A stretch of DNA of 64,000 nt from contig OZ024860.1 in the NCBI GenBank assembly GCA_964017155.1, positions 52,373,556 through 52,437,555 on the forward strand. Direction: 5' to 3'. This DNA is from Oasisia sp. SBJ-2009 (taxonomy: Eukaryota > Annelida > Polychaeta > Sabellida > Siboglinidae). Under the pieces are notes generated by a model that saw only the letters and a list, made by a program, of their open reading frames with translations, made no database searches and was not told the DNA's origin. The position numbers and the translations under genes were made by a program. The stretch's first letter is position 1, and every line of letters starts with the position of its first letter. This document shows positions 25,400-36,257 of this stretch, in pieces.

Positions 25400-26165
25400 T
25401 GCTGATATGTTTGAAAGAGCCAAAGTTATATTTCCCAGCGAGAACATATATACCTAGCCCTTCTCGACGGGAAGTAAGGATCTAGGAAAGTTTACCTTAA
25501 TCCGTCACAGAATCAACACGTTTAATGAGGAGCCGGTTAGAGAACGATTGAGACGTACTCCATTAAAGTTTCAGGGGGAGGAGGAGAAAACACTGACCGA
25601 CATGTTAGAGGCCCAGGTAATTAAGCCCTCTATGTCGGATGGGGCATCTGCTCCCCAATTGGTTAGGAAGAAAGACGATGAGGTCCGATACTCTCTCGGT
25701 TATCACCAACTTTATGTCAATACTACCAAAGACGCATATCCGAGCGTATCCGTCACAAAACAGCTTTCTTACCCAAATACGGCCTCTTTGAGCATGTAAG
25801 GATGGCCCAAGGGTTATATAACGCACCAGCCACATTCCAACGGGTAATGCATTTGGGCCTACGCGGTCTCGCTTGAAACAAAATACACGTGTGTCTGGAC
25901 GATGTTATTGTATTGGGCAGAATTGTTATAGAGACACTTAAAAATCTAGAAGTCGTACTTGAACAATTCAAAGTGCACAACTTAAACCCAAGTTATGTTC
26001 TCTATTTTCTAAACAGGTACGGTTCCTTGGACGCAAAGTGCCCGAGACGGAGTGTCAGTTACCAGTGATCATGTTCAATGCGTACTTGACTGGCCCTTGC
26101 CCAAAAATGCTCTCCAGGTGATTAAATTCACAGGTTTTGTGAATTACCACATGGAATTAATGCAG
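25400..26165 (+). pseudogene. Gypsy reverse transcriptase, deleted core
   Basis: HRINTFNEEPVRERLRRTPL, DMLEAQVIKPSMSDGASAPQ, LVRKKDDEVRYSLGYHQLYV and KDAYPS match the Gypsy RT fingers. The next block should carry the first catalytic Asp, but the sequence jumps directly to PKYGLFEHVRMAQGLYNAPA. About 40 codons are therefore missing near 25,770. The active-site box reads CLDDVIVLG (near 25,893) instead of Y-x-DD. RT activity is impossible. Confidence 0.8.
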
Positions 26166-26720
26166 GGGTAACTGAGACACTGAATCCATTGTATAGGCTA
26201 ACAAAGCCAAGGGCTCCCTTTGAGTGGACCGAGAGGTGCGAACATGCATTCCAGCAGTTAAAGCTGGACATGACAATAACACCTGTGTTAGCGTTCCCCA
26301 ACAATGATGACCCATTCATTCTAGATACTGATGCCGCCGACACAGCAGTTGGGGCTGCATTGTATCAGATTCAGAATGAAGTAGAGCGACCAGTCTCATT
26401 TGCATCACACACTCTAACTCCGGCACAAACACGATACTGTACCACTAGGAAATAACTATTGTCAATAGTGATATTTACACGGCACTATAAACACTACTTG
26501 CTTGGTCATGAATTCACTGTTAGGACCGACCACGGATCACTTACTTGGTTATTCAGATTCATACATCTTGAGGGCCAACTAGGCAGGTGGCTGGAGGAAT
26601 TGTCACAGGATTATATGATGATTCAATATAGGGCTGGGGTAAAGCTGTGTAATACAGACCGCTTTCGCGAATCCCAGAGGAACTTGAACATTGTAGTTGT
26701 TACGAAGCTGGAAGAGAGGT
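26165..26720 (+). pseudogene. Gypsy RNase H remnant
   Basis: PLYRLTKPRAPFEWTERCEH (RT connection), FILDTDAADTAVGAALYQIQ (first Asp), RPVSFASHTLTPAQTRYCTT, a stop, then YLLGHEFTVRTDHGSLTWLF (TDH) and GRWLEELSQDYMMIQYRAGV. The order is that of Gypsy RNase H. It is broken by TAA at 26,454-26,456. Confidence 0.82.
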
Positions 26721-26759
26721 GAGGTCACTGTCCTTACTATAGCAAACTTCACTCACAAT

Positions 26760-27530
26760 GGGGCTGGTTCGAGGTAGATGTAGAACACGTAATCACTCCA
26801 GTCGTGCGACAAGTGAATAGCCCATACAACAATACTGTTCAAACAAACACCGCCGATGACGCAACAGACTGGGACACGGAGACAAATTACATTAACCAAT
26901 TTAGTCCACAGGAATTGAGGGACGCTCAATTACTAGATGGCAAATTGTGCCAAGGAATTAATTGGTTGGAGGGAGAGCCCACAACCCAAAACGATTTCCA
27001 CACAAAAGGCATAGAAACCCGCACCCTCTGGAAATGTCGGGAGCAGCTTCGTATCGTACATTTATATTTATATTTTTGGTGGGTGGATGACAGAGGAATT
27101 TCAGTACAAAGACTAGTGGTACCCCATTCAATGAAATATGGCATTCTCCAAATGACACATGACCGACGCACTGGCGGGTACTGGGGCCGTGACAAAACAT
27201 ATGCAAAATTAAGACAGAACTCCTTTTGGTCTTCTATGCGTAGAGACTGCCGACTGTTCGTGGAGACTGTAGCGTGTGTCACCTAAACAAAGGGACGGGC
27301 ACAGCGAGCACCATTACTCCACTATCAAGCAGGGGGTACCCGGTGAACGAGTCCATCTAGATATGGATTGAGTCCGTTTACAACGAGCGATTCGGGAAAT
27401 AAATACATCCTCATGATGGTTGACCAATTTTGTCGCTCGCTTGAACTGTATTTTTGGCCGGAACAAACCGCTGTAATTACAGCCAAAATAGACTCGTCGC
27501 GCATAGCCGGCTGCATCCATACGTTGCTCT
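26760..27530 (+). pseudogene. Gypsy integrase, 3'-truncated
   Basis: LVVPHSMKYGILQMTHDRRT with GGYWGRDKTYAKLRQNSFW (H2C2 zinc-binding region; the second His-x-Gly is altered), then LFVETVACVT. In a shifted frame FTTSDSGNKYILMMVDQFCR with LELYFWPEQTAVITA is the start of the DDE core. The core's first Asp position (usually DxxGP) is damaged, and the rest, including the second D and the E, is lost at about 27,530. There is no 3' LTR in sight. Confidence 0.8.
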
Positions 27531-27639
27531 AGATATTTTTCATTTTGTATTATGTTTCTGTGTTTACATTGACGCTGACTTGTATTATTGATCACATCAA
27601 GTCCTCACCAGCGAAGTCGTCGGGCCGTCACTAAGAACG

Positions 27640-27642
<3 letters not shown>

Positions 27643-27674
<32 letters not shown>
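27643..27674. repeat. (TG)n microsatellite
   Basis: Sixteen TG units followed by a T run. Confidence 0.97.
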
Positions 27675-27678
<4 letters not shown>

Positions 27679-28006
27679 TTTTTACTGATCTTTAAAAACT
27701 TATTTTATCCTACACTGTGTATAGACACTTCCGGCGGCTCGGTGGACCATAAACCCCTTGCGCAATCATGTCTACCTACACGTATTCGGCCTGTCAATTG
27801 TGTCGTCGCTCTTGTTCGTCACACATGAATGCCACCACTTGAAGGACCTTAGTTGACCTTGGCATTGCTGCCAGGTTACCAACTAGGCGTGGCTGCCGGG
27901 GCGGCACTCGGAAACAAAGAGCAATTACACGAGTGGTCGGATGTCGATCACCCATGACCGGTCATGTACACGCCCTTGAAACAGCAGTCTACTGCAAGTA
28001 CCCATT

Positions 28007-29855
28007 GTGCTCTTGCCCGAAACTGTGTCAAAGACTAATTTTGCCCTGATTAACGCCAGGTCTCTGCGAAACAAAACTTTACTTGTGCGTGATTATGTCG
28101 ATGACTGTTCTGTGGACATTGTTGCTTTAACGGAAACCTGGCTGGGAGATGAAGACAAAGCTTCAGTGTCCGAACTGTGTAGAGACACTTTCTGGCTTGC
28201 TCACCAGCCACGTGGTGGCGCTCGTCTCGGAGAAGGCAGTGGGTTCCTTTTCCGTCAATCATTCCAGCTCGTGTCACGTGGTACTATTGACACATGCGCA
28301 TCAAACGCTTTTCGTTACAATACGTAATGCTCGCATCGACTGTACAACTCGAGTAATCGTAATATACAGACCGCCGAGTTCATGTTTTAGAACTTTCCTA
28401 GATGATGTATCCAAAGTATAGTTAATCGGTGCTGCTCATCCCACTGAAACGATCGTGTGTGGGGACTTCAAAACCACATACAAAGACCCAACATGCACGA
28501 ACGCGAATAACCTAGCAGATTTACTTGACACATCTGGTTTTATGCAACGTGTCAGTGATGTTACTCACGAACGTGGTAACATAGTAGATTTGATAATAAC
28601 AGCGAAAACGTCAGGTCTGCTCGCGACGCCAATATGCCCAACTACTCTGCTCACAGATCACTACGTGATCGAGTGTGAACTCAACGTCGTGAAGCCCGAG
28701 CGTCCGAAACGCCGAGTGTGTTACCGAAAATTCGCATCGATTAACAAGCGAGTTTTCTCTGCTGAGATCCGTAAAGCATTCGCCGTGACTTCCGAAACCA
28801 GAATTGCGTCCGTCGACAACTACAACAGCGCTATCGAGACCATCGTCAACTAGCACGCACCGATCGTCACACGCGTCACCACTGTTCGTTCGAGGACACC
28901 GTGGCATACGGAAGTATTGTCCTGTGCGAAACGTGACCTCCGTCGCGCCGAACGTCGATGGCGAAAGACACGACTGACTGTCCACAGACAGACGTTTCGT
29001 GACGGATGTCGCCGAAAACTCGCTGGTACGAAGGTCCGTCACTTCTGCATCGTTATAAGTGAAGCTGGACACAATATCAAAACAATGTTCGGCGTCACCA
29101 ATGCAATACTGTTGTGTGGCGATCTGCACAAGCTCAGTTGCTGAGTAATCCAACGGCGTCGCTCTTGCTTCTTGTTTCAAACAGTTTTTCGTTGAAAAAA
29201 TTGCTAACTTACGTCGTGCAATCAATTCGCGTGCCGTGACGACCACCATTCCTGATCAACAGTCGTGTGAATACCACCAAACCGCGCAGCTGTCCGAATT
29301 TAAGCTGGCAACGACTGCAGACATCATTCGGAGAGTTTTGCAGTCATCTGCGAAATCCTGCACCCTTGATCCAATTCCATCAAACCTGCTCAACGAAGAC
29401 ATCGACATAATAGCATCGGTTCTCACAGGCGTCATCAACACGTCACTGGAATATGGCGTCGTACCTGCGACCATGAAACACCGATCCTTAAAAAACGCGG
29501 CCTCTGACGTTAACTGTCTCGCAAACTATCGTCCGATATCGAACTTAAGTTTTCCATCGAAAACGCTGGAACGGTATGTCGCTAAGGAACTACGCAACTA
29601 TTTTGACACCAATGGGTACAACGACCCATTCCAGAGCGCGTACCGACACAAACACAGCACAGAGACAGCACTAGTGCGAATACACGGAGACCTGATGCAT
29701 GCAGTGGATTCACGGCATCGGGTACTGCTTGTGCTGTTAGATCTTAGCGCAGCATTTGACACCCTAAACCACAGCCCTCTATATAACATCTCCATGTTGC
29801 CCATTGCGGACATCTTTGATCGCCACCAGATCCGCTATCACATATATGCATTTTG
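28007..29855 (+). pseudogene. LINE ORF2 (endonuclease + N-terminal RT)
   Basis: Endonuclease blocks: ALINARSLRNKT, IVALTETWLGD, IYRPPSS, VCGDFKTTYKDP (the usual GDFN is GDFK here) and LLTDHYVIECELN. Linker blocks follow: CYRKFASINKRVFSAEIRKA, APIVTRVTTVRSRTPWHTEV and LRRAERRWRKTRLTVH. RT blocks are NCLANYRPISNLSFPSKTLE, PFQSAYRHKHSTETALVRIH and LLDLSAAFDTLNHS. Then an internal deletion joins to ADIFDRHQIRYHIYA, where the sequence stops just before the DD of the YADD active site. Four or more frame breaks are visible. It belongs to the CR1/L2/Rex-like group but is clearly different from the LINE at 17,411. No ORF1 is seen upstream. Confidence 0.85.
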
Positions 29856-30567
29856 AATGGCCGCGCCCTTCCCGCTTAGAGGTGTGCCCCTAATAAACCC
29901 TAATTAAAGCAGCTGTGCTTGGCTCCGTTTACTTTATAAAGAAGACACAAACACCTAGTGAAGGTTACATGGCAATCCCAACAGTTTAATAATAAAGGAT
30001 TGCCTGGCGCTCACCAGTTGCGAGCGCGCGGCTGATTGACGTATACTATGTAATACAATATAACATAAAGCATGTAAACATAACTAAATTCTACCGTACA
30101 ATCAGCTACTTGAATATAATTTTGACTACAATAATAAGAACGTAAAGGGGGGAACAAAAACCCCACCCTCAACTGGTACAGTGGAGCCAATCCCCCCCCC
30201 CCCCCCACAGGCACAGCACTATAAACAGACAAATAGACGCTTCACTGAGTGACAGCCACCGAATCCGGCAACGCGAGAGCCCGATGGCAAAGGGGACGTG
30301 GTCTGTACCGGTGATCATCGACCTAGCTGCCCATCGTGTAACGTGATGCGTCGCCCGCGGGCTGGCCCGGTAGGACGCCTCGAGAAGGCGTCACGCCGCC
30401 TGACGTGCTGGCCAACCTAGGCCGATCGCGGCGACCACTTCTAACGAGTGTGTTAAGCGGGGCTGCCAGTGAAACCGAGACGTTGTATCAGGTGACGCGT
30501 CTCAGCTGCAACAAACAAACAAACAAACAAACAAACAAACAGCCGAGCAGGGACCAAGGAATGCGGA
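29856..30567. other. Probable DIRS 3' region
   Basis: GC-richer than its surroundings. It contains a C run (30,191-30,207) and a (CAAA)n run (30,512-30,541). GGATTGCCTGGCGC at 29,997-30,010 is nearly the inverse of GCGCCAGGAGAATCC at 34,559-34,573, on the other side of the DIRS coding core. This could be a trace of DIRS-type terminal repeats, but the match is short. Confidence 0.35.
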
Positions 30568-31446
30568 TCACCGTGGAGATTTGCAATTAACCACCCGAAT
30601 GTATGACATGTATGCGTTAGACCGCCAGCGTCCAAAAACTTTAATCTGTTCAGCGGTATACCCCTTAATAGCTGCACGCGTCGCCGCACCAATACGGAAG
30701 CTGTGCGGTGTAATACGCCCGGGGAGGTGAGCGTGTGTAACCGCTGATTTCAGGACTTTCGCGAAATACCCACGGGAAACAGGTTTCTCGTCGGCATAGT
30801 GAAACAACGGACCAGGAGCGGACCCGCGCAGCTGAAGATAACGAGTTAACAATTTGCGAGGACATGAGCGAGAGATCATGGCAGGCACTTCTAACCTATA
30901 AGGCTTAACATGGCTATGCTTGTAAGAATGAAATGTAAGTTTAACACAAGCTGAAGTGACCGTGCATTGGTTATATTGGAGATTGTGACGATGCTTGGTA
31001 ACTTCACTGATACGCAAGAAACCAAAGAACATTAGGACGAACATGGCGCGAAATAAAGACAAATTGTAGGACGAACAGCCCACATGACGAAGAGCGTGTA
31101 GGAGCGACGTCAGATCCTGCTCAGACAGCGGGTCCCGGTCATCAACGGAGCCGTGGGCTAAAACGAGGCCTTTGATGAGTCTTCGAGTCAAGTAATGAGC
31201 AGTGGGATCAGGAAAACCTGCCGCTTTATGGACGCCTGCAATGGAGGTCAGGTAGCCACGTATTGTACTGGGCGCCCTGCCCTGGGTACTCAACGCTTGA
31301 CAGAAGCAACGTACCAGGTACGGAGACGCAGGTAGAAAGGTAGCTTTACCTTCAACCAGGTGAGCCGCAAACAAAACGAACTCATCCCAATAACGCTGAT
31401 ACATCTGCTGCCCTTTGTGGGAAATTGCTCCAACGATCGTATTCAT
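30568..31446 (-). CDS. DIRS tyrosine recombinase
   Basis: 292 residues, intact. The N-terminal SAM-like core-binding region (YLVRCFCQALSTQGRAPSTI) is followed by the catalytic domain. This has FGFLRISEVTKHRH (first Arg), ITPHSFRIGAATRAA (H-x-x-R), FGRWRSNAYMSYIRV (Trp/His position and the Tyr nucleophile near the end). DIRS elements use this enzyme, not a DDE integrase, to insert a circular cDNA, and leave no target duplication. Its start codon overlaps the stop of the RT-RNase H frame by ATGA (31,446-31,443), which suggests coupled translation from one transcript. Confidence 0.92.
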   Translation of the reverse strand: MNTIVGAISHKGQQMYQRYWDEFVLFAAHLVEGKATFLPASPYLVRCFCQALSTQGRAPSTIRGYLTSIAGVHKAAGFPDPTAHYLTRRLIKGLVLAHGSVDDRDPLSEQDLTSLLHALRHVGCSSYNLSLFRAMFVLMFFGFLRISEVTKHRHNLQYNQCTVTSACVKLTFHSYKHSHVKPYRLEVPAMISRSCPRKLLTRYLQLRGSAPGPLFHYADEKPVSRGYFAKVLKSAVTHAHLPGRITPHSFRIGAATRAAIKGYTAEQIKVFGRWRSNAYMSYIRVVNCKSPR

Positions 31447-33408
31447 TGCACGGGCTCCCAGGGTAGCCAGTGAGTAGGAAACGTGGTGGGTTCGGCATCT
31501 AGGCTGGGGCGAAGCCGACGGGCGCTGTCCATCTGCAAGCGAGAAATCATGTCCGCCAGTTGGTTATGTTTACCCGGAATATGTTTAGCACGGAAAGCAA
31601 TGTTAAACTGCAGACAAGTCACTACCAACTGGCGAACCAGAAGCATGAGAGGGGGGTGTTTAGACGTCTGTTTGTTGATGACTTCGACCACGGCTGTGTT
31701 GTCGGTGAAGAAAAGGATACGCGAATCACAGAGAAGATGACTCCACACGCGTACCGCCAGTACAATGGGAAGCAGTTCCTTCACCGAAATATGATCATCG
31801 TGCTGAGTATCGGGGAAAATGCCCTGCAACCAGGCGTCCCGGAAGACTGCACTAAAAGCAAAGCCGCTGGCATCGGAAAACAAGTTGAGAACATCTGAGG
31901 ATGTCCAGTCCACCGGAAGGAAGGACAACGTGCCATTGAAAACATGGAAGAATTCAAGCCATGCAGTTAAATCCTTGCGTGCTTCCCGAGTGAGGCGAAC
32001 TTTGTGGTTAGGATTGGAAATACCACATGTGAGGTCGTGTAAACGACGTAAGAAGGCACGACCGGGGGCAATGGCACGACACGCAAACGTCAAGGAGCCG
32101 ATAACCGATAAGAGATCACGCAAGCAAACTTTTTTCCGCCGAGACAAGACGTGTAAGCGTTGTACCAGGGGGGGTCAGCTTGTCCGTAGACAGGGTTAAT
32201 GTCTGTGCACAGGTATCTACTACAATGCCATGGAGTGTAGGAGCGGAAGTCGGCAGCACAGTCTTGGCGTGTTTCACCGGACGGTTGAGAGAACGACAGA
32301 GGGCAAAGAAAGCGTCGAGGTTAAACTGACACTGCCCAGAATGGGGAGGGCCGAAGAAAATGAAATCGTCAAGAATGGGACTCATGCTGGAAACTCGGAA
32401 TTTGTTGATACAAATCCACTGAAGTGCACAAGACAGCGCTTCGAAGATTTGACAAGAGACGCTGCATCCCATAGGGAGACACATGTCAAAATAGAACTGA
32501 TTTTGAAATGTGAAACCTAACAAATGGTAGTCAAGCGGACAGACCGGGATAATGCGAAACGCGTCCTTCAAATCTGCTTTAGCAACCTGACACCCCACCC
32601 CGATCTCCAGAATACGTTCAATGCATGTATCTAGCAGCTCAAATTGAACCGTAGTGAAATCCCGCGGTATATGCGAATTGACGGAGTTGTGTTTGGGGAA
32701 GCTGAGATCGTGAAGGAGGCGAAATTCTCCAGGATCCCGTTTAGGGACAATAGCTAATGGCGACAGAATAAGGTTATGGAAGGGGGGAGAGAGAAAAGGG
32801 CCAGCAATGCGGCCGAAACCCCTTTCAGCAACAAGCTTATCGCGGACGGCGGAGGGATTAACAGAGACCGATTTGTGATTCTGATAGCTTCCCTTGGCAG
32901 GGTCAGAAAGCAGGGAGGAGGGAATGCGAAAACCCCGTGTGAAGCCAACAAGTAGGAAATCATACAAGTGTGCATAGTAGCCAGCTAAATGACGACGGAG
33001 AGCAGACACATCCATTGGCGTAGGCAACACATGACGACGACGTGGCGAGAGTGGGACGTCATGTAAGGCAACGCCCGAGTTACTTGACGTGGGTAGCGGG
33101 GATCGCTTTGTCGGTGGCGCGACATGTGGACGCACCGTGATTCGTCCGTCGACAAATGGAACAGCGGTGGCTGTAAGGACAGGAACGCTTAGTACACCCA
33201 CCTCTCTTGTTAAAGCGGAAGCAGTGACGCGTGAAGGCACCTGAACCGGTGCCGCCGGCACGAAAAGGGCGAGTGCCGCGTTGGTGGCGGAGGTGGTCTT
33301 CCACCTCGAATAGAATGTCGCCGCGGAAAATCTCCCAAGGCAGTGTACGTTCCGCCCACTGTATGCGGAATTGACCATCATATTCTGCAGCCGTAGGAAA
33401 ACCTGCAC
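31443..33408 (-). pseudogene. DIRS RT-RNase H, one frameshift
   Basis: The RT has FHNLILSPLAIVPKRDPGEF, AKADLKDAFRIIPVCP (catalytic Asp), MCLPMGCSVSCQIFEALSCA and ILDDFIFFG (catalytic LDD). The frame is then lost in a run of C (32,166-32,172 on the + strand) and resumes in the next frame. RNase H follows with LFSDASGFAFSAVF, ISVKELLPIVLAV, FFTDNTAVVEVIN and HNQLADMISRL, i.e. the four acidic positions. A single-base homopolymer lesion separates the two halves; it could be a true mutation, a programmed shift or an assembly error. The 5' part overlaps the gag frame. No methyltransferase domain, found in some DIRS elements, was seen. Confidence 0.9.
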
Positions 33409-34222
33409 GGTCGGTGATTCGGAGAATGTGTGACATGTAAGTGGTCATACCATAGCCCTCCTGCGAGAAAGCCTGTAGACGAATGGCTTGGTAGAGCAGG
33501 AACAGCTGAGTCCATTCCTGCAAAGTGGTGACAGGGACAACATCCTTGGAGCTGTCTTTAGGAGGAGCGCGGGGGTCAAAATTGATATCGATAGAGTGAT
33601 TACGGCGCAACCAACGAAGGGGAATATAATTTCCGGCAACAATTTTCTCCTTCAAAGAGTGACACACCCCCTGGCCCAACAAGCCGTATCCGGAGGAGAA
33701 CGTCTCACCTGGAGAGCAGCCGGCCGATACCCGCGCGCGATCCTCAAAAGCACGCTCGTGGTGATCCCCGCCGACATCGTCGACCAACGCACGTGACGAG
33801 CAGGTGGAGCTGGCCGACAACGAGCGATGTCTCGCGACGGGCCTAGGCGCTGAGCGTTTGGTGGTCTTGCTGCTCGGGGACATCGACCTGCCCGGCGACG
33901 GCGATGGCGACCTCTTACGGGAAGGCCTGCTGCCCCGTTGACGTGGAGATGCCGACCTGGACGAGGGAGGCGCTAGAGAAGCGGCAGCCTGTACGGAAGC
34001 GGCGTTGGCAGCAACGGTATCGATGGCTTGACGTAACAGATGATCACGTGCGTCAAGGCGCTTGTCAACAGCAGTGGACACAGCCTCCACCAAGGTATGT
34101 AGGAGACCGGGGTCGATCGGCACAGCGTGATCAGGGACCCGCGTAGCAGCTCGGGTAGTTGTCGAACCGAGACGTGCCTTCGCCGATCTCGTGGTCGCAC
34201 GGGTGGCGTAGAGCGAATTCAT
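33080..34222 (-). CDS. DIRS Gag-like protein
   Basis: 380 residues, intact, from ATG 34,222. Layout: a basic head; a helical segment (about 35-75); an Arg/Ser/Pro-rich stretch (about 85-150) resembling nuclear-targeting sequence; and a conserved central domain with GVCHSLKEKIVAGNYIPLRW and LQEWTQLFLLYQAI. Two zinc-binding clusters lie near the C-terminus: a CCCH type (CFRFNKRGGCTKRSCPYSH) and a CCHC type (CSICRRTNHGASTC). This is the usual first ORF of DIRS elements and presumably binds the element RNA. Its 3' 330 bp overlap the RT frame. A promoter-like TATATAAAA lies upstream at about 34,264-34,272. Confidence 0.85.
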   Translation of the reverse strand: MNSLYATRATTRSAKARLGSTTTRAATRVPDHAVPIDPGLLHTLVEAVSTAVDKRLDARDHLLRQAIDTVAANAASVQAAASLAPPSSRSASPRQRGSRPSRKRSPSPSPGRSMSPSSKTTKRSAPRPVARHRSLSASSTCSSRALVDDVGGDHHERAFEDRARVSAGCSPGETFSSGYGLLGQGVCHSLKEKIVAGNYIPLRWLRRNHSIDINFDPRAPPKDSSKDVVPVTTLQEWTQLFLLYQAIRLQAFSQEGYGMTTYMSHILRITDRAGFPTAAEYDGQFRIQWAERTLPWEIFRGDILFEVEDHLRHQRGTRPFRAGGTGSGAFTRHCFRFNKRGGCTKRSCPYSHRCSICRRTNHGASTCRATDKAIPATHVK

Positions 34223-34795
34223 GCTGTAAAAAACGAAACAGGGTGTTTTACACTGACACCTGGCATATATAAAACGGCCAACTTAGTTGGCGCCAGGTGT
34301 GTAAATGCATACCCGCTGCATACAGCTGAAACACCGGCAATTAACCTCACCGATAAGAAATGCAACACCGCTTTCATGACTGGCATGTTACGGCCAGAGT
34401 TACGGATAACTCGGCACCAGAAAGTACAACGGTGTTATATGACGGCAAAACTGTATAGATGGCGTGTTACGGCCGATTTTCTCGGCGCCATGTGGAACAG
34501 CCGTAAAACAATGCCGGTAAAATATGTACAGCTGAAAAAAACAAACCACACGGGCTTGGCGCCAGGAGAATCCTCAGTGAAGTGAACAATAACTGAAAAC
34601 AAAAAGAGAGGGCCCAAAATTGGTGCCCACTAACCGCAGAGGGAACGCGCAAGGAAGAGATATAGCCCTGACAAGCCGCCGGCGTAACCTAAGCTGTGTA
34701 ACTGGCCACCTCTTGGTGACGCACAAAATGGGATAAACCGAAAATACGTACAAAAGAATGGGTGCGTGTACACCGACATAACCAGGTAGTGACAA
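34223..34795. other. DIRS 5' flank with short inverted words
   Basis: ACACCTGGC (34,257-34,265) and GCGCCAGGTGT (34,289-34,299) form an inverted pair around TATATAAAACGGCC. TTGGCGCCA words recur near 34,485 and 34,557. No ORF of note on the plus strand. Confidence 0.4.
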
Positions 34796-34985
34796 ATGCT
34801 GACGGGCGTGTTCACACGTGTACACACATATATACGTATATGCATACATACACTCACACATGTATATATACGTAACACATGCATATACACACATACAGAC
34901 ATACGCGTATACACACACATAAACAGAACCGCACATATACACACATGGAAACACATACGTACATACTTACAAATACACACAGTCA
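34796..34985. repeat. CACATATA-rich simple repeat
   Basis: Degenerate ACACATAC/ACATATAC units over about 190 bp; open frames here are repeat artefacts. Confidence 0.8.
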
Positions 34986-35925
34986 GAAATGCAAACATTT
35001 ATCAAAGGGATGCAAAACGGGAAACCTGCCAATTGCCGCGGTAATGAAAACAGAAGACCTGTAACACAGCATGGGACAGCCACACACCAAAACCAGGGTG
35101 CCCCGTGCGTCGCAGCCTATGGCAGGTGACGTTACCACCCGCCAGGATTAATCCAACCAGAACTCTAAGGCAGCCACCCGCGGCCATCTTCCTGGTGGTA
35201 ATTACCCATCGTAAAATAGGGGCGGAGACCCTCAGTCAATAAGCCGTACGACAGACAGCAGCGATCGCCGGCGGCCGTCTGACCAGCCGCCAGCTGACCG
35301 GGGCATACCGCACCTCAGCCTGGAAGCCACAGTGAGTGAACGCGCCCATGAGACGATGCAAAAAACCAACGTGCAGACAGCCTAATACTTTCAGAGTGAC
35401 TTGAGTAAATGAAAGTATCACTTCCGTAACATCTCAACGGCACGAAGGCAACAAGCAAACAACACATCTTGTACCGACTCACCCCAAGCCAAGGTCAGCC
35501 GAAAAAGTGCAGAGAGCTATCGCAATTAACAAACACCAAAAGGCGTCAAAACATGCGAACAAGAATATAGCGTGTGTGACATACCACTACACGTGGAATA
35601 TGTTGCAAGAAGAAAGACAACTCACCTGACGTGGAGGGAGGCCCGCAGAATTGTGTCCAACTAACACCACGTATCTCGATGCCGGAAAACGTTAAGCTGC
35701 TATCGCAGAGTCAAAATCCGTGGTGTCCAGTCAAGACAGACAGCGGGACTGGCCGGTTAAGGTCACCGGACCCAATTTAAGAAGGAAGCCTGATCTTGGC
35801 CAGATGCCCCCTAAGCTGTCGGGCAAGCGCTGTCCTTAGAATGCCTAAATACACTCCGTGTGACGCACAAGCTAACTCAGGGCTGCCCTCAAAATTGTAT
35901 TGCATCCCGCTGGACACAATACTGT
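34986..35925. other. No recognised gene
   Basis: GC-richer DNA between the DIRS and the THAP segment. It may be DIRS 5' sequence; nothing firm. Confidence 0.35.
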
Positions 35926-36257
35926 TGTTACGTGCAATGGCTAGGGCTAGTTTTGCATGACCATTTACACTGTCTTGCAATGATGGTCGCTACTGCAAGG
36001 TAGTGATTCTCGTCTTGTGGTCGGTTATTATAATGGTTTATTCCAGTCCGTCTTGTGGCGCCACTGTTCTGGCTTTGCTTCTATTCCGGTTTATTTTATA
36101 TAATTAGATTTACCACTGCCCTGGTTGTAGGCCATCCCGGCTTATAGCAAAGACAATTAAAGGAAGACCAATCACATGCGCTGTTTCCCATTGGGCGCCA
36201 TTTTTAAAACATAGACCGCAGCGAACCAAGCGGCTGGGTTTCAAACGTCAGATCAAC

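Larger units (their letters stand above)
21602..27530 (+). mobile_element. Decayed Gypsy LTR retrotransposon
   Basis: Order gag-gag-PR-RT-RH-INT on one strand, with many stops, frameshifts and an internal deletion. LTRs are not identifiable. It starts directly after the LINE tail at 21,554. Confidence 0.82.
30568..34222 (-). mobile_element. DIRS retrotransposon, coding core
   Basis: gag, RT-RNase H and tyrosine recombinase in overlapping frames on the minus strand, with only one visible lesion. The full element is longer, but its terminal repeats could not be delimited. Confidence 0.92.

Noticed and set aside
31483..34146. Plus-strand frames across the DIRS
   Set aside because: They overlap well-supported minus-strand gag, RT-RNase H and recombinase frames and have no motifs.
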